Source: JAFGCL01 sp964423835 (lineage in GTDB: Bacteria; Chloroflexota; Dehalococcoidia; UBA2247; RBG-13-53-26). Taken from it: a DNA stretch of 64,000 nt. Shown in pieces: positions 18,184 to 24,798 of the stretch. Below the pieces are notes generated by a model. The model had not been told where the DNA came from and did not search any database. It saw only the letters and a program-made list of their open reading frames with translations. A program made the position numbers and the translations under genes. Positions within the stretch are counted from its first letter, which is position 1, and every line of letters begins with the position of its first letter. Location of the stretch: positions 15,362 through 79,361 of the forward strand of contig CAYRGJ010000013.1 of assembly GCA_964423835.1 (NCBI GenBank), written 5' to 3'.

Positions 18184-19767
18184 CTATCTGCCAACCCTAC
18201 CCGTTGACACCATGTACGACTTCGTGTGACTCGCCTTGTCGGTGAGCGCCGGCCCGAAGTACGTGAACTTCCGCATCTGCCAGGCCAGCCCGACCGCCAT
18301 CGGGTAGTCATCGTGGCATCCCTTGATCGCCTCGATCTTCCCGTTCTTCTCCGGATTCCTGATGATGTCGAAGAACTGCGCCAGCCCCTTCTCGCTGTAG
18401 ACCACCAGCCCGGGGACCGAATCGATGAGCTCACCCCAGAGGATCCACCGCGCACTGTCCGTCCCGCCCGGCGCCGTGTGCCAGCCGATTTCCTTCTTAC
18501 GGGTCTCATCCCTCTTCGCGATCTTGAACCAGTCCATATAGAAGAAGTTCGAGTACGCCTCGTCCACCATGTACTGAATGACCTCATGTCCCCAGTCGTT
18601 GTTCTCGACGGCCACCAGCGGCTCGGACCCCCAGGCGTTGATGTACATGCGAAGAAGCTGGACCGAGACCCGCGCGAAGTCCCGGGTCCCCACGCTTGAG
18701 GATTGGATGTCCGCAACAACCTCCATCGTCTGCAGATCCATGACCGCACAAACGCTCTCGTCTTGCCCGACACCATGCCCAGTGTCAATCCCCGCCGTGT
18801 ACGTCCGGCCAGGAACGTACTTCTTGTACACGTTGATCAGCGGACTGTACGTCTCACCCTCAAGATGTGGCATCGGCTTGCGGATGTCAGCCAGCATGTT
18901 CTTCAGAGCCTCCTGGTTGAAGGCAGAGATCGCATTCGGAGGCGAGAGCGCCTCTTCTTCGTTCTCGGGATACTCGCCCTCTCGCTGCCAGGGAGTCTTC
19001 GCAAAGTCCTTGCACTGCTGCTCGAACCACTTCCGGTCCCGCCCGGGCCGCGCCCACCACGGAATGAAGAAGGCTACGAAGTTGTTCGCCCCAGCCTTCG
19101 CTTCCCGGTATAGCGTCTTGAACTGCGTCAGTATCTCCAGCTTGTTCGACGTCGACATACAGATGATCTGCGGCTGACTGCCATCCTCATACACCGCATC
19201 AATCGTCGGCTTCAGCGCAGCATAGTTCGCCTCCGCATGAGGATGAAAGTCATGCTCGTCACAAATCACCAGCGTCGCCGTCTCTGACCGCCCAGCATCT
19301 TCCGTCGACGCAAAGGCCTTGATCTTCGACATCATCGAACCAAACTCGAGCTCACCCTTGTTCTCCGTCGTAATCGTCACCTGCATCCACGTCGGAAGAT
19401 GGTCATAGATGAACCGGATCCGCACTATGACCTCTTGCGCATCCAGCTTCGACTTCGACAGGACCAGCACCCGGGCCCCCGGCCGCGTCATCGCCGTCCA
19501 CAACGCATACGCCGCCATCAGCCACGTCATCCCCACCTGCCTCGACTTCAGGAAGAGCAACTTCGGCTGACTGAACAACAACTTGATCACATGGATCAAG
19601 TGAGGCCACAACTCGAACCTAATCACCCCGCGCCCGGGAGGCGGCTCCAGCACATAGACATACGCCGTCAGAAAGTAGATGAAGTTCGCACCGATCTTCG
19701 CCCACTCAATCGCCTGGTGTTCTTCGTCTACCGTCTCTTCAGTCCGGCCTTCTGCCTCTGTCACCAT
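18184..19767 (-). CDS. terL: Terminase large subunit
   Basis: A 527-aa ATP-driven DNA packaging motor with nuclease. The ATPase half has a Walker A-like loop KSRQVGMTW (about residues 74-82), as in T4-type terminases, and Walker B LVICDEHD (167-173). The C-terminal RNase-H-like nuclease has the first Asp in AGIDTGHGVGQDESV (near residue 325) and a late HDDYPMAVGLAW that supplies another metal ligand. It starts at ATG 19767 and ends 14 bases before the portal gene. Whether the phage uses cos or pac packaging cannot be read from this sequence. Confidence 0.93.
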   Translation of the reverse strand: MVTEAEGRTEETVDEEHQAIEWAKIGANFIYFLTAYVYVLEPPPGRGVIRFELWPHLIHVIKLLFSQPKLLFLKSRQVGMTWLMAAYALWTAMTRPGARVLVLSKSKLDAQEVIVRIRFIYDHLPTWMQVTITTENKGELEFGSMMSKIKAFASTEDAGRSETATLVICDEHDFHPHAEANYAALKPTIDAVYEDGSQPQIICMSTSNKLEILTQFKTLYREAKAGANNFVAFFIPWWARPGRDRKWFEQQCKDFAKTPWQREGEYPENEEEALSPPNAISAFNQEALKNMLADIRKPMPHLEGETYSPLINVYKKYVPGRTYTAGIDTGHGVGQDESVCAVMDLQTMEVVADIQSSSVGTRDFARVSVQLLRMYINAWGSEPLVAVENNDWGHEVIQYMVDEAYSNFFYMDWFKIAKRDETRKKEIGWHTAPGGTDSARWILWGELIDSVPGLVVYSEKGLAQFFDIIRNPEKNGKIEAIKGCHDDYPMAVGLAWQMRKFTYFGPALTDKASHTKSYMVSTGRVGR

Positions 19768-19839
19768 CTCTTCCCCTTAGAACAGAGCCTGGAGGACCAC
19801 ACGCCCCCCAGGCTCTCTATCCTCAGTGCGCCCCCTCAG

Positions 19840-20232
19840 CTATGCACTCCCGGTCGCCGTCAGCCCACAATCCACCAGCACCGGATCCGCGTCCGGTCCA
19901 GCCGGCTCCGGCCACCAGAACTCCAACGCCCCTACCTTCACATGCAGGAAGAAGTACCCCAGGTACCCGACCTCGAACTCTACCCGGTCATCAACATTCA
20001 CGTCCGCATGGAAGCGCAATCCCCCGCCCTCTTCCCGCCACAGGTCCGCATACGCCAGGAAGAGACTCTCGTACCGCACACACGCCGACACGATCTCGTC
20101 ACACTTCTTCTCAATATCCCGATGGAAGATCTCCAGCACCACCCCCGCTCCCAGCACCGACCCCGCCAGCACCACCCCACGCTCCACCAGCAGCCCCCAC
20201 AGGTACGCCAGAACTGCCTTCACCTTCGCCAT
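19840..20232 (-). CDS. Membrane-anchored small phage protein, unknown
   Basis: A 130-aa protein with one N-terminal hydrophobic segment (residues about 6-34, containing GVVLAGSVLGAGVVLEIF) followed by a soluble beta-rich domain (VEFEVGYLGYFFLHVKV). A good ribosome site (GGAAGG) precedes ATG 20232. It lies between the zinc-ribbon ORFs and the large terminase. A single N-terminal membrane span followed by a soluble domain could fit a pinholin or spanin-like protein, but there is no specific support, so function is left open. Confidence 0.55.
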   Translation of the reverse strand: MAKVKAVLAYLWGLLVERGVVLAGSVLGAGVVLEIFHRDIEKKCDEIVSACVRYESLFLAYADLWREEGGGLRFHADVNVDDRVEFEVGYLGYFFLHVKVGALEFWWPEPAGPDADPVLVDCGLTATGSA

Positions 20233-20248
20233 CTCTACCTTCCTTCCC

Positions 20249-20377
20249 TTAGTTCAAACACCACTGCATCAGGAATATGAATGCCTTGCTCGGATGTACC
20301 CTCTTGACCACGAAGAAGGGCCACCGGCCCCCCTCTTGAGTCAACGTGTACTCTTTGCCTTCCCACTTTCCGAACAT
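20249..20377 (-). CDS. 42-aa phage ORF overlapping the zinc-ribbon ORF
   Basis: ATG 20377 follows GGGAGAGAGG at good spacing and gives a 42-aa product beginning MFGKWEGKEYTLTQEGG and ending in an aromatic, basic tail. It overlaps the 3' end of the zinc-ribbon ORF by 37 bases in another frame. The composition (Trp, Lys, Glu, strand-like) looks protein-like. An in-frame extension upstream to 20476 is open but would overlap the neighbour by much more. No function assigned. Confidence 0.4.
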   Translation of the reverse strand: MFGKWEGKEYTLTQEGGRWPFFVVKRVHPSKAFIFLMQWCLN

Positions 20378-20505
20378 CTCCGGACCTCTCTCCCTGATTT
20401 GCTCCCACACTCCCGACACCGCCACGACTCGTCGACCATCTGCCGGAATACACTCATCTGGCAGCACCGGGGACACAGCAGGGTCTTCAGCTTCGAAGTC
20501 TCCAT
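20341..20505 (-). CDS. Small zinc-ribbon protein
   Basis: A 54-aa product from ATG 20505 (METSKLKTLLCPRCC...) with a clear zinc-ribbon layout: CPRCC, 14 residues, then CREC. An alternative GTG start at 20559 adds 18 basic residues. Small zinc-ribbon proteins near terminase genes are common in phages and often bind nucleic acid or regulate late genes. The ribosome site is weak for both starts. It overlaps the following 42-aa ORF. Confidence 0.5.
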   Translation of the reverse strand: METSKLKTLLCPRCCQMSVFRQMVDESWRCRECGSKSGREVRRCSESGKAKSTR

Positions 20506-20559
20506 GTTTCCACGCTCAGGCGTTCGAGGACCATACTTTTTTCTGGGGAATTTTTTCAC

Positions 20560-20683
20560 TCGCGAGTAGCATTAAGACCACCTCAAGACGCCTCCCCCCA
20601 GTCCCAGACCCCCTCCCCCCTTGGGCGCGCGCAGCCGTGCGCGGGCATGTGCGAGGGCATGTGCGTTACCCCTGAGATGGGAA
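20560..20683. other. GC-rich noncoding gap beside terS with short direct repeat
   Basis: This 124-base gap contains C-runs, an alternating GCGCGCGC stretch and a tandem repeat of GGGCATGTGCGA (20644 onward, two copies). No good ORF is present. Its place next to the small terminase gene makes it a possible packaging start, but no direct evidence separates this from simple low-complexity sequence. Confidence 0.3.
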
Positions 20684-21130
20684 TCACTCCGTCTGGTCTC
20701 CCTCTGACGCGGGCGCAGCGGCGTCCGCGGAAGGCAGGTCATCCTCTGGGCTAACGGATGTCTCATCCTGTGTGCCAGCGCGTGCTCCGACCAGCACCGG
20801 GGCCCTGAAGTCGTCTAGGACAGGAAGCGCATCAGCCTTCTCCAGTGCCTGCCGGAAGGCCTTCTGCGCCTCTGCAGTAGCCTTAGCCAGCTTGTCAGCC
20901 TGTGTCAAGCCCAGATTGCCCTCGAGGTCGATGTCAATCATGGTCGGCGGCTTGCCAGCGTGGTGGTAGTAGATCAGCTTGGCCGCTTCGAAGCGCAGAT
21001 TACGCGGAGATTGCTTATTCTTGAGCACGTTCTCAATGACTTCCATCGCGAGAGGGAAGAGACGCGCGATTTCGGCCCTGGCTTTGGCCAGGTCCTTGTA
21101 TCTGGTCGCTTTCCTGTGCTCCAGGCTCAT
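20684..21130 (-). CDS. terS: Putative terminase small subunit
   Basis: A 148-aa, mostly helical protein that is the first gene of the leftward late operon. The N-terminal half (LFPLAMEVIENVLKNKQSPRN, then LRFEAAKLIYYHHAGKPP) fits the helical DNA-binding and oligomerisation region of small terminases; the C-terminal 50 residues are acidic and disordered. Small terminases bind the packaging site and hand DNA to the large subunit. Three small ORFs separate it from terL, which is less common than direct adjacency. The call is supported by size, fold pattern and position, not by a specific motif. Confidence 0.55.
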   Translation of the reverse strand: MSLEHRKATRYKDLAKARAEIARLFPLAMEVIENVLKNKQSPRNLRFEAAKLIYYHHAGKPPTMIDIDLEGNLGLTQADKLAKATAEAQKAFRQALEKADALPVLDDFRAPVLVGARAGTQDETSVSPEDDLPSADAAAPASEGDQTE

Positions 21131-21322
21131 CGTTTTCTGTCCGAGATTGAGCGTTTCTCCGAAAACCGGTCTGGGATTGCCTTTGACTCAGACGAGCCTA
21201 CGAATACGGCCCTTCTCAGACCCTCCGATTCCGTTGACATACCCCGCTGTTGTGGTGGTGTTTAGCCATACGGCCTGCAATCTCACACTCTCAGCCACTA
21301 CAGCTTGTATCCAACCAAGGAC

Positions 21323-21369
21323 ATTATACCACAGGCTGGCGACAATGCGTAGACAATAGGCGACAGTGG
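21323..21369 (-). promoter_or_regulatory. Leftward late promoter -10 with operator-like repeats
   Basis: A perfect TATAAT lies on the minus strand (21328-21323) about 190 bases before the putative terS gene; the matching -35 is weak. Directly upstream lie TGGCGACAA (21337) and AGACAATAGGCGACA (21351). The same motif, consensus AGACAAYWGGCRACA, recurs twice around the rightward promoter at 21827 and 21858, which suggests one regulator acts at both. Confidence 0.5.
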
Positions 21370-21423
21370 CCGGCGGGTGTGGTAATGGTGGACTAACGGG
21401 GATGGCACGGACCCTGCACACCG

Positions 21424-21450
21424 CAGGGTATATACGAAGTATATACCCTG
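21424..21450. repeat. Perfect 12-bp-arm palindrome in the control region
   Basis: Arms CAGGGTATATAC and GTATATACCCTG are separated by GAA, a perfect inverted repeat. A partial extension (ACCG / CGGT with a two-base bulge) lengthens it. AT-rich inner arms in GC-rich surroundings suggest a regulator operator or an easily melted element of a replication origin. Confidence 0.6.
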
Positions 21451-21469
21451 TGCGGTACTGCTCTGGGCA

Positions 21470-21650
21470 GCCGCACAGGTCATCGCACAGCCTGTGCACA
21501 GCGTCAACTGAGCGTGAGAGGTTGCGCCATCGCACAGGCAGGTTGTGCGATGTTTGAGCGTGAGGGTCATCGCACAGGTTGTGCGCAGCGTGGATTGAGC
21601 GTGGAGGGTTGAGCCATCGCACAGGGTTGTGCGATAGGTTGTGCGATCGA
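21470..21650. repeat. Iteron-like repeats between divergent phage operons
   Basis: CATCGCACAG occurs at 21481, 21528, 21568 and 21615 (steps of 47, 40, 47). Three of these are followed after 3-6 bases by the inverted copy TGTGCG(AT), giving dyads such as CATCGCACA/TGTGCGATG at 21528-21552. A second element, TGAGCGTGRG, precedes them at 21509, 21555 and 21596. Together they make imperfect units of about 41-47 bases. Such arrays serve as initiator-protein iterons of a phage origin or as multiple repressor operators. There are no ORFs of good quality across them. Confidence 0.7.
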
Positions 21651-21767
21651 ATTGGTGGACCTGGTGACGAAACCGAGAGACTGCAGGCAGAGCGTGCCGA
21701 TGGTGGGAACCATATAGGAGGGATCCCCGCGCACGTGGTGCACGATATTCCCACACTATAACCCCCT

Positions 21768-21788
21768 GTGATCTACGTAGTAGATCAC
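21768..21788. promoter_or_regulatory. Nine-base-arm palindromic operator candidate
   Basis: GTGATCTAC and GTAGATCAC flank GTA, a perfect dyad 37 bases upstream of the rightward -35 box. Its size suits a dimeric helix-turn-helix regulator. No repressor gene was found in the window, so the protein that binds it is unknown. Confidence 0.5.
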
Positions 21789-21824
21789 TGTCCCCCTTCT
21801 TCACTCCCGTTTTGGTCGAGGGTA

Positions 21825-21874
21825 TTGACAATTGGCAACACGGCGAGTACGATTATAGACAACTGGCGACACAG
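21825..21874 (+). promoter_or_regulatory. Rightward early promoter with operator-like repeats
   Basis: TTGACA (21825-21830), a 17-base spacer and TACGAT (21848-21853) form a near-consensus sigma70 promoter for ardC and the early operon. Two copies of the motif shared with the leftward promoter, GACAATTGGCAACA (21827) and AGACAACTGGCGACA (21857), overlap the -35 box and the start region, so binding would block transcription. Confidence 0.68.
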
Positions 21875-21914
21875 CCGGCGACGAAAAGAGCGATTGGAAG
21901 GAGCGAAGAGAGAG

Positions 21915-22928
21915 ATGGCAAAGACCAGCGTTTACGACATCGTGACGGCGCAGATCATCGAGCAGTTAGAGAAAGGCGAGATACCGTGGCGCAAGCCGTG
22001 GAACAGTGCAGAGGGGATGCCGCGGAACCTCGTGAGCAAGCGGGCATACAGGGGCATCAACGTGTGGATACTGGCCGGCCGCGGGTATGAGTCCCCGTAC
22101 TGGCTCAGCTTCAAGCAGTGCAAGGACCTGGGGGGCACCGTGAAGAAGGGAGAAGAGTCCACGCTCGTGGTCTTCTGGAAGTTTCTTATTGCGGACAACA
22201 CGCCAGAGGGAGAACAGCCGGACCCCAAGAACACGAAGGCGCGCACAATCCCGATGCTGAGATATTACCGGGTCTTCAACGTGGAGCAGTGCGAGGGACT
22301 CGAGAAGCACATACCGCAGGCTGAGACGCCGAAGACGTTTAACGCCCTGGCAGAGGCTGAAAAGATAGTCGAGGCCTACCAGGGGAAGCCCAGAATCACG
22401 CATGGTCAGGCCGGCGCCTACTACCGGCCGAGTGCGGACCTCGTGGGGATGCCTGCCCGGACGAGCTTCGAGAATCCCGAAGAGTACTACTCGACGCTGT
22501 TTCACGAGCTCACGCACAGCACCGGGCACAAGGACAGGCTGGGACGATTCGAGACTGACGAGGTTGCAGGGTTTGGTAGCCAGACCTACTCGAAGGAAGA
22601 GCTCATAGCAGAGATGGGCGCATCTTACCTGTGCAATGAGGTCGGGATACTCCAGAGCACGATTGAGAACAGCGCCGCCTACATCCGCGGCTGGCTCAAG
22701 AGACTGCAGGATGATAAGCGACTGATCGTAACTGCAGCGGCCCAAGCTCAGAAGGCTGTGGACCACATACGTGGACAGCAGCCCGCGAGCCAGGAGCCCG
22801 AATCGGTGACGAATCAGGACCCCGTAGTCAGCGAACCGGCCGCGGTGACGGTGGCCGTCGATCCTCAGCCGGCGCCGGCGGTGATACCCCCTGTAATGGA
22901 GATGGCACAGGGCCGACTGAGCCTCTAA
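21915..22928 (+). CDS. ardC: ArdC-type anti-restriction protein
   Basis: A 337-aa protein. The N-terminal domain (residues about 1-125) has the ArdC ssDNA-binding pattern: YDIVTAQIIEQLEKGEIPWRKPW, then MPRNLVSKRAYRGINVWIL and YWLSFKQCKDLGG. The C-terminal domain (about 150-295) is a zincin-type metallopeptidase with HELTHSTGH (near residue 197) and a following Glu in SKEELIAEMGA. ArdC proteins protect incoming DNA from restriction. ATG 21915 is chosen because AAGGAG lies 11 bases upstream; the frame is open further upstream but overlaps the promoter. It is the first gene of the early operon, as expected for a protein needed on entry. The last 50 residues are Pro/Val/Ala-rich and disordered. 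Confidence 0.88.
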   Translation: MAKTSVYDIVTAQIIEQLEKGEIPWRKPWNSAEGMPRNLVSKRAYRGINVWILAGRGYESPYWLSFKQCKDLGGTVKKGEESTLVVFWKFLIADNTPEGEQPDPKNTKARTIPMLRYYRVFNVEQCEGLEKHIPQAETPKTFNALAEAEKIVEAYQGKPRITHGQAGAYYRPSADLVGMPARTSFENPEEYYSTLFHELTHSTGHKDRLGRFETDEVAGFGSQTYSKEELIAEMGASYLCNEVGILQSTIENSAAYIRGWLKRLQDDKRLIVTAAAQAQKAVDHIRGQQPASQEPESVTNQDPVVSEPAAVTVAVDPQPAPAVIPPVMEMAQGRLSL

Positions 22929-22934
22929 TCGGGC

Positions 22935-22982
22935 AGGGGTTTGACCCCTCGTCCGAGTGGCGCCAGATACCCCCTGGCGCCA
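22935..22982 (+). other. Two consecutive hairpins after ardC
   Basis: AGGGGT-TTG-ACCCCT (22935-22949) is followed by TGGCGCCAG/CTGGCGCCA with a 7-base loop (22958-22982). There is no T-run, so these are not simple terminators. They may stabilise or process the early mRNA and separate ardC expression from the downstream small genes. Confidence 0.45.
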
Positions 22983-23024
22983 TTCCACGAGAGGCCAAGC
23001 GAAAGAGTGAAGGGAGAAAGACGA

Positions 23025-23381
23025 ATGCTGGCAAGAACGGGACTGCCCCGGGACTGGGACACGAGGGAGAAGATCGACGACCCCGAGCTACCCGACGGCG
23101 CGGAATTCTGGCTGACCGGAGGGCACGGATACCTGAGGGTGGACACGCGCAAGCTCGAGGCGAAGGTCTCAGAGTACGACTACCTGGACGGGCCCCACCA
23201 TGTCCTTCTTGAAGAGGACTGCAGCGTACCGATGTGGCTCGCGGAGCACGGGATCATACCGATGGACCGCTACATCCGAGACCTGATAGCCAGGATACCC
23301 CGAGAGACCCCGAGACAACCGATACCAGTCAGTCAGTCTGGCGTGTACGTGCCGGCGACTGGCTGTAGCTGGGATGACTAG
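23025..23381 (+). CDS. Early phage protein, unknown (118 aa)
   Basis: ATG 23025 follows AAGGGAGAAAG and gives a 118-aa protein beginning MLARTGLPRDWDTREKIDD. It is acidic in the first two thirds and has aromatic segments (GAEFWLTGGHGYLRVDT). The open frame extends upstream to 22941, but that part overlaps the hairpins and lacks a ribosome site. The leader GCGAAAGAGTGAAGGGAGAA is almost identical to that of the 131-aa gene at 23702. No family recognised. Confidence 0.6.
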   Translation: MLARTGLPRDWDTREKIDDPELPDGAEFWLTGGHGYLRVDTRKLEAKVSEYDYLDGPHHVLLEEDCSVPMWLAEHGIIPMDRYIRDLIARIPRETPRQPIPVSQSGVYVPATGCSWDD

Positions 23382-23394
23382 GAAGGGAGACAGC

Positions 23395-23583
23395 ATGGAG
23401 CTTGAATCTGACCTGACTCTGTTGGTGGTAGGTGGTGACACCGAAGCCGATCGGAGAGCAGAGAACCGAATCATGGTGGCGAATGGCGAGTGCTGCCGGA
23501 AACGGTACGCCAGGCTCTCGGAGAAGATCAAGGCCGGGAAGGCGAAGGCAGCAGAGAGGCGAAAGGCTGAGGCTCTGAGATGA
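23395..23583 (+). CDS. Small charged early protein (62 aa)
   Basis: ATG 23395 follows GGAAGGGAGA. The 62-aa product begins MELESDLTLLVVGGDTEADRR and ends in a basic helix (KIKAGKAKAAERRKAEALR). It has two adjacent cysteines in the middle. The stop is shared with the start of the next tiny ORF (ATGA), and the gene before it ends 13 bases upstream, so these genes are tightly packed. Function unknown. Confidence 0.5.
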   Translation: MELESDLTLLVVGGDTEADRRAENRIMVANGECCRKRYARLSEKIKAGKAKAAERRKAEALR

Positions 23584-23660
23584 CTAATCGTGACTGGTTG
23601 TGTTTCGGACTGACTGGATGGTTTGTAACCCTGTTCCTGTTAGCGATGGTGCTGCAGTAG
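23580..23660 (+). CDS. 26-aa single-span membrane peptide
   Basis: The ATG overlaps the preceding stop as ATGA, the classic arrangement for translational coupling. The peptide begins MTNRDWLCFGLTGWFVTLFL and ends LAMVLQ, that is, a short polar start and then one hydrophobic stretch long enough to span a membrane. It is too short for ordinary gene callers. Tiny membrane peptides in phage early regions often modulate host membrane enzymes or exclude other phages; none of this is shown here. Confidence 0.45.
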   Translation: MTNRDWLCFGLTGWFVTLFLLAMVLQ

Positions 23661-23701
23661 CAGAGGAATGAACGCGAAAGAGTGAAAGGAGAAGCGAAAC
23701 A

Positions 23702-24097
23702 ATGACGACGAAGCGCAAGAAGGCAACTAACCGCAAGCCCAGGACACTGGTTATGCCAGGCGAGCTCGTGTGCGGACCCAGCATCATCATTGCCCCTCTC
23801 TCACCAGAGGAAGGCGGGAGCCTACGTGGTCACATCAAGTACACCCTGACGACCCGCAGGCACGACGACGAATGGCAGATAGACCTCGAGTGGATCGACA
23901 GGGACCTGAAAGGCCAGATCGTCAAGCTGCCCACAGCAGTCACCCAGGCCATCTACCGACAGCGAGATCAGATCATAGACAAGAGCCTCAAGGCCCGGGG
24001 AAAGAAGGCGCATGACACCCGTGTCATGAACCTCCGAGCAACGGAGCAGCCAGAGCCAGGGAATGAGGCAGAGGAAGGAGAGCACAGCAAGAGGTAG
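23702..24097 (+). CDS. Early phage protein, unknown (131 aa)
   Basis: A 131-aa protein beginning MTTKRKKATNRKPRTLVMPG, with a strongly basic first 15 residues, a beta-rich centre (GHIKYTLTTRRHDDEWQIDLEW) and an acidic tail (EPGNEAEEGEHSKR). The ribosome site AAAGGAGAA fits ATG 23702. A basic N-terminus and small size suggest nucleic acid contact, but no family is recognised. Confidence 0.6.
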   Translation: MTTKRKKATNRKPRTLVMPGELVCGPSIIIAPLSPEEGGSLRGHIKYTLTTRRHDDEWQIDLEWIDRDLKGQIVKLPTAVTQAIYRQRDQIIDKSLKARGKKAHDTRVMNLRATEQPEPGNEAEEGEHSKR

Positions 24098-24147
24098 ACC
24101 AGAACGCGGACGCAAGTAGACCGAATGATACTGAGAAGGAGAAAGCA

Positions 24148-24798
24148 ATGCAGCTAGTCTACGACCACGGAACCAACAGCTATGGAGAGAAGACCGTCAA
24201 GCCCGTGAGGGTAGAGCTCTCCCCGGTGGACAAGGACGGAGACTCGCATCCTGCCCTGGCCCAGATCCTTGTCAATGCCAGGATGGTCCCACCTGTCTAC
24301 ATGAACAAGAACCAAGGCTTCGCGCTCAAGACATGGGACAAGAACGCGATTATCGTTGACCTCACCCGATACGGCACCCTGCCAGAAGAAACGGCCAGAG
24401 AGATCGGAGAGAAGGCTCAGCAGGCTCTCACCGACACTCTGACCGAGGCTGTTAGCCTGATCAACATGATAGACCTCTTCTACAGAGAGGGACAACTCGG
24501 GAAGCTCAGCGAGAACGTCAAGCGGCTGGAGGATCGCCAGGATCGCCACTACAACGACCTGACGGACAGAATCGCGAGGCATGCCGAAGACAGCACGAAA
24601 CGTCTCGACCTCCAGAGGGCCGATATTGCCAAGCTGTGGGGGATGCTCCAGCCCCGGGAAGACGAGCCCGTGAAGGTGACGGCAAGCCAGAGAATGGGGA
24701 TAAGGGCCCGAGGGTCCTGGCTCAAGCTGACCAAGCGGGTCAAGGGCATCATCCGGCGCCCGAGTATGCGCCTCAAGGTCGAGGCCTACGATGATTAA
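24148..24798 (+). CDS. Early phage protein with central coiled coil (216 aa)
   Basis: A 216-aa protein beginning MQLVYDHGTNSYGEKTVKP. Residues about 1-75 are mixed alpha/beta; residues about 80-165 are predicted coiled coil (REGQLGKLSENVKRLEDRQD, then RHAEDSTKRLDLQRADIAKL); the C-terminus is strongly basic (KLTKRVKGIIRRPSMRLKV). ATG 24148 follows AAGGAGAAAG. Its stop overlaps the start of sbcD by 8 bases, so it is co-translated with the SbcCD pair and may be an accessory DNA-binding partner. That role is inferred from position alone. Confidence 0.6.
   Translation: MQLVYDHGTNSYGEKTVKPVRVELSPVDKDGDSHPALAQILVNARMVPPVYMNKNQGFALKTWDKNAIIVDLTRYGTLPEETAREIGEKAQQALTDTLTEAVSLINMIDLFYREGQLGKLSENVKRLEDRQDRHYNDLTDRIARHAEDSTKRLDLQRADIAKLWGMLQPREDEPVKVTASQRMGIRARGSWLKLTKRVKGIIRRPSMRLKVEAYDD

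Noticed and set aside
21470..21650. Possible CRISPR array
   Set aside because: Only four short imperfect repeats with internal dyads and no spacers of constant length; no cas genes nearby.
21188..21831. Minus-strand open frames across the phage control region
   Set aside because: They run through iterons and palindromes, have repeat-derived sequence and no start signals.
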